A stretch of DNA of 42,323 bases, taken from the NCBI GenBank assembly GCA_000969725.1, contig JXSR01S028824.1. One strand, given 5' to 3'. Source of the stretch: Ophiothrix spiculata (Eukaryota; Echinodermata; Ophiuroidea; Amphilepidida; Ophiotrichidae). The position numbers were made by a program, and so were the translations under genes. This document shows positions 23,605 to 35,458 of the stretch, one piece after another. The notes below the pieces were generated by a model, which saw only the letters and a list, made by a program, of their open reading frames with translations, was not told where the DNA came from and did no database searches. The first letter of the stretch is position 1. Each line of letters opens with the position of its first letter.

Positions 23605-25379
23605 TTTGTAGACCATATCGTTTTGTATAATCTTGTACAGGGTCTCATTTAAAATTATATATCTTTAGTTATGTACATGAATTTATATAACCTTGAATAA
23701 ATATGATTTACTTCTACTAAAAAAGAATTTGTCATAATATTATAGATACTTGCAATAAATGTCAAATTTCATTTAAATCTCACTCCCATACTTGAAGGCT
23801 GCATGTAATTTGGTCACAAGTCTTACAGTTTTTAAGACTCAACTGCACTACTAAATTAAATGCCGTTTTTAAATTTTAAGTTAATAAAATAAAAAAATGT
23901 GAAATTTTCAACAAACCATAAGGGTACACTCTGTCATACCATTGCACAATTTCTTAAGCCTGTTCAACAGAGAATGCACTGCTCAAAATCCTTGAACTAT
24001 ATTGAACACCTAAGCTGTTTTGACTGACATAAATATTCATTCATCCCTCACACAGTAAGGGAAAAGAACCAACCAGATGCTATTACTTATACAACGGTAC
24101 TTCTACAGTTTTAAACAACGATATCCTACTGCTTCACCAGAAAACAAGCAAGATTTATTGACAACGCATCACACACCATTCAATGTTCATTTTGTCATAT
24201 GAATGGAATCCAGACCAGTGTTCTAAAGAGAAGAAATAACACCCCTACCCCCGGTACTTTAAAATGCTGTTTATTTCACTAGGAACAAAATGAAAAATGC
24301 AATAATTGGAATGTTGAAAATGCATATCAAATAACTTCCATCCAATTATGCCATATTTCCATATTCCTTGCAAGTAATATCACATAATGTCAGATTCATC
24401 CCCATCTTTCATCATATTTCACGCAATCTTTGTAAAAACATCTCAAGCAAAATGTTCTCATATTTCAATTTTTAATGATCAATTTTAATGCAGTTTTCCT
24501 GAATTTCTATATTTTTGATGGTTTTCCTGTTTTATCAGTGATTTATCTTTATAATACATTATTCCTGGTAATTTCCTTTCTGCAGAATAAATGAGTTGCA
24601 TTGGCAAGATTTATGGGCACAATATTGTAGAAAAGGAAGAGAACAAATATTGATCTAACATACAATAATTCATAAAACAGTCAAAAGCAACAGACTTATG
24701 TAAAATCAATTGAAAATTTTGATAGAGTCAAAGCAGTTAACCACTTATTTGCCAGTTTTTCCCTCTCCTGTGTTATTAAGGTGGTGCAACAGCACATAAA
24801 TTCTGTGGAACTCTATATCTCAGCTTGCAAATAAGAAAATATGTACGATTTGATCAAGAAACATCTACAGTTGAAGTCGTCCCCCTTCTAACCATGCACT
24901 CTAAGCTTGACAATTTGTGCACAAGTGAAAAACACACTGTGCAAACTGGATGCATATAAATGCTTTTCCACATGAGAATTCTGGAAAAAATTAAGGTCAT
25001 AGCCATAATTCCTTAAACAATACAAGCATAAATGCCAGTTCCAAATCGCTATTGCATAGAATGCAAAAACCTGAATGACCCTTGTTATGTGAACCTGAAT
25101 TATTTGTTTTTGTTGATTAATTAATTATTTGATTAAAGAAAATTAATTATTAAAATCTTTGATTGCCACAGAAAGGGAATTTTTTCTGAGTGAATGATAT
25201 TTTGCAATCTAGTGTAATTTCCAATTCTATAAATAGGCAATTGATTGCATGAACCTATCAGGTGATCATGGGAATTTACCAACATGGAAATGGATGTGTT
25301 TACTTGATATAATATAAGTATGCTTTGGAAATGCCCCACATGTAAATTCTGTATGCTATGCTATGCTAAATATGAGAAT

Positions 25380-26400
25380 GACATAATTTGGGAATTTTTC
25401 TGAAAAAGACTGTACCCAGGCCTTGTGATATTTTGGGCAGAAGTGAAGTTGACGCTGTGGTGTGTGGATTTATTTTATCGAATTGGAATTATACTGATAA
25501 ATGGAGACAAGATTGTCTTTGGAGTTAAAGAGATATTGAAGATCATTGTGGAGTTCATATTGGAGAATTAATTTGGAGAACAACGAATGGAGAATTAAAG
25601 ACAACCTGCTATATCATTACTTTATGTCCTAGTGGATTATGTGCGTTGGATCCAGCTTTTCAGCCAAGCAGAGCTTCTTGTGGACTATCAATCGTCGTTG
25701 GAGTTTGTCAGGAATGTTTTGGAATTATTTAGTGGATTTCAGGACTTGTGATTATACAAGAACTTTTTGCCTGAGACTTGTAATGGAAATCCTATAAATT
25801 GTGAAATATCCTAGGATCATGTGGATTTCGCAGCGGTATCTCAAAATTATTAGTTTCTTATATAAGGTAAAATTAAGATATTAACAAGAGTTTTAACTGT
25901 GCTAAAAGAAAGTACATGTATTAAATTATTGAAAGTAATTCCAAATTTCAGTGTATTTATTTTGTTTTATTCAAGAATCTGTGAGGTGATTTTGGCCTCG
26001 GGTCATTTCAAATCTTTTACCGTAACACCCTACACCTCTGTTACATTGTCCAAAGTGTTTAATTCTGATTTGGAATTGTCACACAATGGATGGCTTGGAG
26101 CTCAGATGTATGCAACTATGTCATGCTACAGCATGCAGCGAGGTTTACGGCGATGCGTTTACGACATCATAGAGACACCAAAAGCATGCCGCAAGATTTT
26201 ACCTCTGAGTTAAAACTTTACGGCTAGTTAACAATGTCTTCAGTTATGCTACAATAACAACCAGCAGCCAACCGGTGACTGACCGGCAACGTAAGCATTT
26301 GCTGATATCATACCGCTTTTCAGTATTGCAGCTTCCTTCCATTACCAGACACAGGTCGGCGACAGATTATTATGGGATCATAGCATGAGTAAAATAAGTA
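25380..26400 (+). other. Unidentified segment with different base composition
   Basis: The plus strand is G-rich and C-poor (TGGAGTT, GGAGAATTAA, TGTGGATTT) from 25430 to 25850. A stretch with more C and G follows at 26090-26350 (CAGCGAGGTTTACGGCGATG, ACCGGTGACTGACCGGCAAC). An open frame of 104 codons at 25899-26213 resembles nothing I know. Part of 26290-26390 (CATACC, CCATTACCAGACAC, TTATGGGATCA) resembles 11145-11225. It may be the remains of a retroelement leader or LTR; no ends, primer site or protein motif confirm that. Confidence 0.3.
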
Positions 26401-26442
26401 ATGCCTGTCCCAATGCACTCTTCCAGCTTGATTGAAGTCTGA

Positions 26443-26912
26443 TAATTTAGGTTAGAAAATCGGGTGAATAACATCAAACTAAATGATAAATCCTAAGCTA
26501 CCATATTGGAAGTAGGCTACACGCACCACCAATGTTCACACTGCCATCTTCTATTACATAGCTTAGTTTGACAAATTAGGTAAACAATACCAAACTAAAA
26601 GCCACCCAAAGACACCATCTTGGAAGTAGGCTACTGTGTCCATCAATGTTTCAGTGCCATCTTTTATTAAACAATAAGTTAAATTAGTTTAAGAAACAAC
26701 ATCAAACTACTAACAGGTATCGAGAGCACCTTGATTGGGAGAATGCTACCAGATTTATTAATGTTTCACATACCATCATTGTCTGTAACACACTACTAGC
26801 TTAGTTTGAAAAATTGGCTAAAAACACGTAACTACTAAAAGTTATCAGAGCTACTTTACTGGAAGTGTGCAACTAGACCTATCAATGTTTCACAAACTGT
26901 CATCTTCTTAAG
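26443..26912. repeat. Four-unit tandem array, ~115-bp period
   Basis: Units share TTAGTTTGA-AAATT, AACATCAAACTA, GGAAGTAGGCTAC and ATCAATGTTTCAC-TGCCAT. The GGAAGTAGGCTAC-like anchor lies at 26508, 26622, 26737 and 26861. Units are 70-85 percent alike by eye. Confidence 0.75.
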
Positions 26913-27002
26913 GGGGAACTTTTTGAGCTACCAAACATTTAGTGCAATTTTGTCCAAGAATTTGTTGCTATAGCTTTAAAGATGACATGCTACCCATCTG
27001 AA

Positions 27003-28134
27003 TGTTGCCATTTTAACCTCCCCTGTCTAACCCAGCAGCTTCAGACATTTTGAATGTAACATGTAACCATTGCTTTGTCCCTTTAAGCGGAGATAAGAAG
27101 AGCAATGTCAGAGGCATCTCCTCAATGCTGTGTTCAAATTCTATTACAGGAGGCAGACTGTGTCATGTCTGCAGTAATCTATCTATCGAGATTTTATTTG
27201 GATGGTCCTCAGATTCACCTGAATAACTAGGAATTTGGTGCATCAGTTAAAGTAAAGTTTACCTAAAACAAATGTCAAATTTTATATAAGACTGACAGTA
27301 TTGTAATTGTTACAAGATATAAGTGAATAATGTTTGAAACTCCAATATCAATGATATATTTTACAGCTGACACACTACCAAGCTGCACCAGTCACTTTTT
27401 GCCATTTTAACCTCCCCTGTCTAATCCAGCAACTTCAGACATTTTGAAAGTAACTCAAAACCATTGCTTTGTCGCTTTAAGCACAAATAAGAAAAGCGAC
27501 ATCAAAGGCATCTCTTCAATGCTGTGTTCAATTTCTATTACGGGAGGCAGACTATGTCATGTCTGCAGTAATCTATCTATCTAGATTCTACAAGCAAGTC
27601 TGTCTGACTGCCAGTGTTAATATTTCTTGCTATTTGGATGGTCATCAAGTCACCTGAATAACTAGGAATTTGGAGCATCATTTAAAGTAAAGTTTACTTA
27701 AAACAAATGTCATATATTCTATAATAATGGCAGTACTGTAATTGTTACAAGATACAAGTGAATAATGTTTAAAATTCCAATATCAATGATATATTTTACA
27801 GCTGACACACTACCAAGCTGTTAATTTAGTACCAGTCACTTGTTGCCATTTTAACCTCCCCTGTCTAACCCAGCAACTTCAGACATTTTGAATGTAACTC
27901 AAAACCATCGCTTTGTCCCTTTAAGCACAAACAAGAAAAGCGGTGTCAAAGGCATCTCCTCAATGCTGTGTTCAATTTCTATCACGGGAGGCAGACTATG
28001 TCATGTCTGCAGTAATCTATCTATCTAGATTCTACAAGCAAGCCTGTCTGACTGCCAGTGTTAATATTTCTTGCTATTTGGATGGTCATCAAATCCACCT
28101 GAATAACTAGGAATTTGGGTCATCAGTTAAAGTA
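27003..28134. repeat. Three-unit tandem array, ~400-440-bp period
   Basis: The anchor TTGCCATTTTAACCTCCCCT occurs at 27005, 27401 and 27843. Units share CTTCAGACATTTTGAA, TCTATTAC-GGAGGCAGAC, TCATGTCTGCAGTAATCTAT and CCTGAATAACTAGGAATTTG. Units 2 and 3 carry a segment of about 47 bp (CTACAAGCAAG-CTGTCTGAC...) that unit 1 lacks. Unit 3 stops at about 28134. It begins some 90 bp after the 26443-26912 array. Confidence 0.9.
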
Positions 28135-28184
28135 TGCGATGAAACTTCGATAAACTTTATTTAAAGGAGAGTTAACTTCAAAAA

Positions 28185-28280
28185 TAAATGTATGGTGGGG
28201 AGAGGGTATACCAATCACTCTTCCTGCACAATAAAGTCTGATTTACCTTCCCAGTACTTTGAGGCGTATTTTAAACTTAA
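28185..28280 (+). repeat. Fragment resembling 29165-29240
   Basis: The order TATGGTGGGGAGAGGGTATA, CACTCTTCCTGCACA, AAGTCTGATTTACC and CCAGTACTTTGAGGCG parallels GTTTGTGGGGGTATGCCACT, CCTCCCACACA, AAGTCTGATTTATC and CCAGTACGTTTTAC near 29161. It is probably the same repeat family in two places. Confidence 0.5.
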
Positions 28281-28803
28281 AAGTTTGTTTCTTTCACACA
28301 TCCATCTATCAGGTCTGGGCGTGACTGCTCTTTGTAATATGAACATTGTCTTATGAAATTTCCTGGTATCTGTGACAAGTTGATTATGACACATGTTCGG
28401 TGAATTGTTTTGTTTATGCAACATTTTGAAAAGTTGCAGTTAGTATAGTGAGGAAATTTCCCCAAAGTGCTTCATTTTTGGCTGAGAGATTGGCTGATGG
28501 GAAGATTAGCATAGCACAGACATTTATAGGAATTTTGTTAAAATTAAATGTGAATTTAAGAAGCCCTGACCATTAGTGGAAAGGCAGAATTGCGTGTTTT
28601 GGAAGCGGGTGTTTTATGGGAACAATGAATGCTGAGTGGATAAATTGAACTTTTGTGGTTGGAAGTACTTCAACGTGAAAGATTTGTTAATTCATTTTGT
28701 AAAGATTTGGTTTGAAATGTTACATATTTGTTTGGTTGGAAACTTCAAAAAGGGGAGGTAGCCACCTTCCTGTCAACCACATGGTTAAGCATGATTGACC
28801 TAC

Positions 28804-28911
28804 CTTAAACATAGAAAACATCGTCTGGGCCACGTTGAAAGCATGTCTCCAGTTATGATAGATGACTGGTCTGTAGTTTTTGCGCACACTAAGTAGCCAC
28901 CTGCATAAAAC
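28804..28911 (-). CDS. PDE5/6/11-like: PDE5/6/11-type phosphodiesterase, catalytic exon with YHNWRH motif
   Basis: This internal exon of 108 nt (36 codons, phase 0 at both ends) runs from a cccacag acceptor to a GTAGGT donor. It reads [20 protein letters not shown] and then [16 protein letters not shown]. By family knowledge, the first His of YHNWRH is the proton donor to the leaving 3' oxygen of the cyclic nucleotide, and the second His is one of the four protein ligands of the catalytic zinc. Both are intact. The exon sits between introns of 12.3 kb and 17.4 kb, so it is easily missed by open-frame searches; no long ORF covers it. Assignment to the class I PDE family is very secure. Confidence 0.97.
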
Positions 28912-29071
28912 CTGTGGGAAAACAAAACCAGAAGAGAAAATTAAAGGTACTTGCCATGATTACAAATTTGATGTTTGACTTTACTCTACACTTTCTGATT
29001 TTAATGTATAAAGCAAAGTGCTTTCATACATTTACTTATATCTAAAGCTATTCTTGCTACAAATTATTTGC

Positions 29072-29153
29072 AGGATTTCTCCAAGGGAAAAGGAAGTAGC
29101 TTGCAATATATATGCAATATGCATACTGCGTTTTTACTTTGTTGGGCAGCTGC
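29072..29153 (+). repeat. Interspersed repeat family A, copy 4
   Basis: It reads AGGATTTCTCCAAG, GGAAGTAGCTTGCAATATAT, ATGCATACTGCGTTTTTACT and TTGTTGGGCAG; the clearest copy of the family. It runs directly into a segment also seen at 28185-28280 and then into the SINE at 29285-29450, suggesting a composite repeat. Confidence 0.6.
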
Positions 29154-29284
29154 AGTGTATGTTTGTGGGGGTATGCCACTCCTCCCACACAAACAAGTCT
29201 GATTTATCTGTCCAGTACGTTTTACATACTAACCCATCACCTGGGTGGGGAGGCACAAAGTGGATACTCAACACTGACCAGGCC

Positions 29285-29450
29285 AGGGCTTGAACAAGCA
29301 ATCTGTAATGGTCTAATGGTCTACTGCAATGGTTAGAACAATATGGATAAATAATCTTGTTCAAGGACTTAACACTGCAGTGGCTAGGCCAGGGCTTGAA
29401 CCAACAACCTCTCAAATATGAATCCAATGCTGTAACCACTAGGCCATGGT
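29285..29450 (-). mobile_element. tRNA-headed SINE, minus orientation, with a second head-like unit
   Basis: On the minus strand the head reads ACCATGGCCTAGTGGTTA (A box, about 29450) and GGTTGTTGGTTCAAGCCCTG (B box, about 29408-29389). A second B-box-like GATTGCTTGTTCAAGCCCTG lies at about 29302-29283. Two tRNA-like units in a row suggest a dimer or nested insertions. The body beyond 29285 merges with other repeats. Confidence 0.65.
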
Positions 29451-31544
29451 GCAGAGTATGAGTGGTTAGAATTAATTCTTTTCTTCTGCCAGAAAAGATT
29501 ATTCAATGCCAGTGGTAGAAGTATTGAATTCTCAGTTACGACAGCATTTACAAGAACAGTTTAGTAAAGAGAATAAATTTTTGAATATGCATAATCTACC
29601 TAACAAATAGTAATTAATGTTTAGATCATTAAGTACATGGACACATTAGCAAACTTAGAATTAAGGAAAATAGAAACACTGCTTTATAGTTCCTTATGAA
29701 AGTAATTGGGCTAGAAATGTCATTATGAGAACTTACAATAAGATCTATGTTTGTATGTCTAGTTTCCATAACCATGTCAAATCATGGCTATAACCATTAA
29801 ATAGGACAGAAATAGGACACAGGTGAATGAGATCACATCAATTGTTTATGGTCAGTTTTACAGATGACATAAATAGTTTATCCACCGCATACGATGCCTT
29901 AGGGAGCATCACTGCTATTAGGTTGCTCTATTCAATGGGCAGTATCTGATTTGGTTACGATATCTGCTGATATGATCTTAAATGATAGGTTAGCACTGAG
30001 TTTGCTCAAAACAAAAAATGTACAATAATTATCACTTACTATAATCGTTTTAACATGATATTACTATACATCATAGGTTTGTCAATAAGCTGTTGCTGCT
30101 ACAAAATGAAACACAGTTTTCTAACGAAAAAGAATTGAACCACTGTAATGTTAATTACTGCTTCAAACAATTTGCTATATATCAGGTTAAAAAACAGTAC
30201 ATCTATCAGGGTTTGATATGTTCATTTGGGTAATTTGCAAGGGGATTGTGAGTGTGTGTGAGAGGGGTGGGAGGATTTTTGAAGTGAAAATCATACTGGA
30301 TATCAATCTTTACATTATCCATTTATTCAAAACAAATAGGAGCTGTCTTAGTACTGCTTGTGTTCCAACATGTAAGCCATTATCAAATGATCCAAACACT
30401 CACAAACTGAATCAATGTTACAGAAAGTAGGTTAATGATTTGTGCTGAGAGGAGTTCCTACAATCCTGGCAAAAATACTTGGAAAAATGGTAATAACAAT
30501 AAAGTAGCAGTGAATGCAACAGGGTGAGCAAATTTGTTGGCAATACACCAGTTCCTTTCCTTCAACAGTATACCTGCCTGATTATTATCATACCACTCTT
30601 CTCAATCATCAAATGTTGTAAGCAATTATCAACTGATAGTGTGCACCACTTTCAAAAAGAATATTTCTTTACAATATTAAATTCAGAAGTACAGGAAGGT
30701 TAGTGGCCTCACTATCTCTACTAAGATTGTAGAACTCTTTCTAAGGGTACTTAAGATGCATTATGATCTACTCTTCTGAGCACACTGATATAGATGAAAC
30801 CAATCTAGTCCTTCAATGTAGGCTAAGCAAATCCTAGGATATTTCACAGAAAACAAAATCAAATTAATTCAAGATATGCACTTCCCTTAGCTGCCTCATT
30901 AAGTAAGAGCGCAAATTAAAACAGTATCCTCCATATCAAACATAACTCCTATGTTCTATAATTGTGCATTCTGCATTTTTATATTTAACGGCAATCTTGT
31001 AAATAGAGAATGGGTGATAAATAACCCTCATCTGTGTCCCTAGAGTCCATGCTATAATGGGTTAAAGACACACTAAATTAAGCAAATCAGCAATGCTTGA
31101 CACAATGATCAATCAACTACCTAGAGATAGCACCCAAAGAGACATCAATTCCTAAACAGCATGATATAAACCTGTGCAGAGAAGTAAGGGATTTTTATTT
31201 TATTTATTAATTATTATTTTTGTATATTTTTTTGGGGTGGGGGTGGGGAAGGGAACTACACAGATGATGTAATTAAATTTAGCATGCAAATACTGTAATT
31301 TGTAATTTCAGTAACAGAATATTTTCATATTTATATTTCTTATTTATTATCATTCGGGAGGGACACATGAATAACTAGATCTCTGAAGAGGATCTTGACA
31401 CAGCTGCCATCGTGAGGTACAGGATTGTGCTCTTTTGGACAAAATGTCCTCATTCAATGGCAATACTCCATTCATTCTTTTCAAGAACTGCGTAATTCTA
31501 CTAATAGATACAATTGTGCACCTTCGCAATCTATCTGTTTTTCA

Positions 31545-31960
31545 CCCTTAATGACCTCGGATGATTTTTAAAATGTGTTTATGTTGCCCGGGATGTTCTA
31601 AAGTATATCCATATCAAGTTTCAGGTCAATCGGAGCATTTTGGTAATTTGACTTTTGACCCCTTTTGACACCCTTTACACCCCTTTAATGATCTTGGATA
31701 TTTTTTTAAAATGTGTTTATGTTCCTCAGGATGTCCTAAAGTACATCCATATCAAATTTCAGGTCAATTGGAGCATTTTGGTAATTTGACCTTTGACCCC
31801 TTTTGACCCACTTAACACCCCTTTAATGACCTTGGATGATTTTAAAATGTGTTTATGTTGTTCAGGATGCAATAAAGTACCTGCATACCAATTTTCAAGC
31901 CGATTGGAGCATTTTGATAATTTGACCTTTGACCTATGAACTTTGACCTTTGGGGTCAAA
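31545..31960. repeat. Three-unit tandem array, ~137-bp period, with TGACCTTTGACC motifs
   Basis: The anchor AAAATGTGTTTATGTT lies at 31570, 31709 and 31844. Each unit holds CTTTAATGA-CT-GGAT, GATGT-CTAAAGTA-ATCCAT or a variant, TTTCAGGTCAAT-GGAGCATTTT and GTAATTTGACCTTTGACC. Confidence 0.92.
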
Positions 31961-32387
31961 GGTCACCAAGATTTGTTCTATATATTTTTGCCAATCTATC
32001 TGTGCAAGTAGAATAATTATACCACCTTCCACTAGGAAGATATTGATTTTTGATGATTTATCCAAATATTTTCAAATTTGACCCGGAAGTGACCCTTAAT
32101 GACCTTCGAATTTTTTTAAACGACCGACTTTTGTGCGCTGACCAAAGACAATGCCTGTGCCAAAACCCAATCGTAATTGCTCATTTTCTGTTTGAGTTGA
32201 AACGTTTTAAAGCAAAATCGCATATTTGACCCCTGTGACCCCTGCGTGACCTTTTGACCCCAAAAGGTCATGTGACATAAATGGGAGGTGCTCATTGTTA
32301 TTGTGTCCAAGTTTGATGATAATAGCTCAAAGCATCTTGGAGTTATTGCCAATCAAACTGTTGCCAGAAGAAGAAGAAGAAACAAAG

Positions 32388-32481
32388 AAAGATTCTTAGA
32401 GATACAGAACACAGCTGCCTTAGGGCAGCTGTGTAAAGATTCTTAGAGATACAGAACACAGCTGCCTTAGGGCAGCTGTGT
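32388..32481. repeat. Perfect 47-bp tandem duplication, each unit with a 10-bp hairpin
   Basis: The 47-bp unit at 32388-32434 is repeated exactly at 32435-32481. Each unit contains CACAGCTGCC-TTAG-GGCAGCTGTG, a perfect 10-bp stem with a 4-nt loop. Complete identity points to a recent event. Confidence 0.97.
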
Positions 32482-35458
32482 AAAAAACAGAGATTATCTT
32501 ACAAACATCCTGTTTTTCAAAGATCTTAAATTAGTTGGAGAAAAAACAAACAAAATCATGGACAGTTCTTCAAGGTAGAGTCAGTCTATCGGTATTTTTA
32601 ACAATAACTTTGAAAATCCAGACTTATTTTGCTTGTTTCACTAGAATGTTTGCAGTAGAAAAATTATCATTTTTTAATCATAATTGCTTTAAAAGTGTCC
32701 AATATTATTGTTATCATTATTATTATAAAATAAAGCTAAAATTGACAACCTTTGGACAGTTGGGCTTAAAAAAACAACCAAAAGTCATAGACACATCTTG
32801 ATTTCTTTCCTTGGTTGGGCCCATAAAACAGAATTTTGTCTTTCTTCACTTAATCACAACATTTTTTATGTATACCTCTACCCAATCTACCATAACAGCC
32901 AAATACACTGTGTATTTATATCTAACACATTTATTACCTGTCTATCACAATCTGGTTTTCATTATAATCACTACAGAATATAATGACAATTCCATAAATT
33001 CATGGCTCATACAAATGAATAACAAATAATCCGTTTCTTAGAATTCAGCATATATTATTGATTGCATATGTCCACATTTTATCAAATAATTCTCTACAAT
33101 GGCTTATATATTGGAATTCTATTTCCTATACTAATATATTTAGCAACAAACTAGGTCATATTCAGAAAATTTTGTAGAATTAAAGCGCAGGCTAATCCAT
33201 CACTGTCACAAAGTTTATTGACATTATTGGGAGATGATGGTGGAAGTCTAAACTATTTTGTCAATTGTAAGGCTTGTGATGCAAAATGTTGTCATCAATC
33301 ATGATAATGTCCCGACAGAAAACATTTTTGATATACTAAGTATTGCAACATTCAGACATGAAAATGCACACTCATACACAAAAACAAACTGAGTTTAGGC
33401 AAAACTGTGCTGAAATTAACATTTTGACTAAGAAAAAAAATACAGATTTTCCCCTGAAAATGTTCATGTTTGAACATTATGCACAAAAGATAGAATCTAT
33501 AGATTTGTCTATTCAAAAGGCAATCTTTAGAAAGAAAATATGTGATATTTTGTTGATTTAGCTCAAATGTGGCCCTAATATGGAGAGCAAAAATCCACCT
33601 TTGAAAAGGACATATTTGTCAACTATCCTTGAATTTAAAGAAACAATCATGAGCGCATTAGTATAACTTTTATATTAAAACACAGGAATGTGTTTTGATT
33701 CTAGTGATCAGCTGATCGGTACAAATTTCCCCTTCAGATTGCAATATCTCCTGCACCCAAATCCTCTGAAACAACAATGGTCTTTGTTTTGATCCCATGT
33801 TTTGCGTAATATTACCAGCGTTGCCATGGGTACCATCTATCTCATACCTTGCATCAACATGAGTTGACAAGAACACTTGTCTAGCTGATGAAACAATGGT
33901 GGTTTGCTAGTCTGAAATGTTGAATAAAACTGACCATACATCAATGGCAGTCCCTTTTGCCTGGTAATTTAATTTTTTTTTTGTGATTGGAATCCCAGTT
34001 TCTCCTGGATAAATGACAGTTTTACGATATAAAAATCACATGGAAACTTGGTTTTAAGGTGAAAAACTTAGTTGATTTGTGAAAAATGTTTATAGACGAG
34101 GAAAAACAATACCTTTTGATTAATAAACATGTTTTTGACTTTTTTGAAATAACTGGTGCTTTTCCCTTCAGTGCTAATGATTTTTTGTTTATAAAAACTA
34201 ACAAAAACACACACACTTGCTCCGACTCTGCACACCCACACATTTTTGTTACAAAAAACAAACAAACAATGGTTTTCAATAAAAACACATTCTACTGAAA
34301 TTATTGGACACTTGGCTTTCCATATATCAGTCTAAAATGATAAATATATATTGCACATGTCTATCACCAATAGCCAACACAATCAAAGCCATGCAATCTT
34401 ATTTTGGTTAAAACCAATTTCCAATTCTATTCATTCCAATCATTGATCCTATGTGATGAAAGTATAGATGTCCGCAACATCAAGACGCAAATTGTTTTAC
34501 TAATTTTATATTTAGATTTTGATAAAGTCCCATCATTGTGTAAAAGGCTCTCATTTCCAATGTGATCTTTAAGGCTTCAAATAGCATAAATCATTTTTGT
34601 ACTCTAACTCTCAAACTAATTGCATTTAAACCATATAGAAGTATACATTTTTAGAAGCAGGTTGTTGGAGATGATGGAGATATTAGTTATTGACTAAAAT
34701 TGTCCTAAAATTGTCAGTTTTGGCCAAAAAAAAAATCCCAAAGAATGGTTTGAGGATAGTAACATATACCAGCTAAAATACTAACTAAAAAAACTCATAG
34801 AGGTAACCTTGAGGATGAAAAGTGATTGATGAATTGCCCCTTTAAGACCTTTCTATCTATCATCATCATTCAATCACAAGTTCCTAACTTTTAGGGAGAA
34901 GCAAACAATAATCAATGCCTTTTATTGACTCACGTCATTGTTAATAAGAGCCAATTTCACCTTCACAAACTTGTAAATTACAAGCAAACATCTTTGATGA
35001 CAATTCGATAAATCCTTGTAACGCCACAGTTAATTAAGTCCCATGGTCCTCGCATTAAACTGACTGAACAATACTAAACATGTCCCTACACAGCTAATAA
35101 AACTTAAGTGCCTTGACATTTTACTTGCCCTATACTTTGGACATTATTGAAATGGCAATAATCTATACAAAATGACATTTATTTCTATTTAGGTAATGTT
35201 AAATAAAGAATTGTGATGCAACCATTATCATAACAACATGTCCTTGCTCAAAGGCAAATTTATGTTTTTCCCTTTTTGTCTAGTTTTCCCTCTCTTTTAG
35301 TCCATCCTTTTTTGTGGAGTGGAGGTTAAGCTAATTTTTAAATTTACAATGAGGCAATTTCACAATTACCCCTTTGAAGCCACAAGGGGCAAACACTTCT
35401 TAGGGGCAAAAGGTGGCTCAGAGGTATGTTGCCTTAGGAATAATTATTAATAAGGCCT

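Larger units (their letters stand above)
11364..28803 (-). other. Intron 3 of the PDE gene (17.4 kb)
   Basis: 17,440 nt as assembled, phase 0, donor GTAGGT and acceptor ctttcag; its true length is uncertain because of the N gap. It contains tandem arrays, a segmental duplication, a LINE-like tail and a SINE, listed separately. From 11364 to 14310, 21540 to 22400, 22500 to 23340 and 23605 to 25380 I see only AT-rich sequence without recognisable elements. No exon of another gene is recognisable on either strand. Confidence 0.85.
31399..32481. mobile_element. Repeat element with CACAGCTGCC ends and TGACC-rich interior
   Basis: A left CACAGCTGCC at 31399-31408 and a right GGCAGCTGTG at 32424-32433 (again at 32471-32480) form short inverted ends. 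The inside holds a three-unit tandem array (31545-31960), inverted TGACCTTT pairs, and an AGAAGAAGAAGAAG run at 32367. No coding capacity is seen. It may be a non-autonomous DNA element; superfamily unknown. Confidence 0.5.

Noticed and set aside
34022..34298. Overlapping open frames of 65-88 codons on both strands
   Set aside because: AT-rich sequence that is open on several frames at once, with low-complexity Phe/Lys-rich products.
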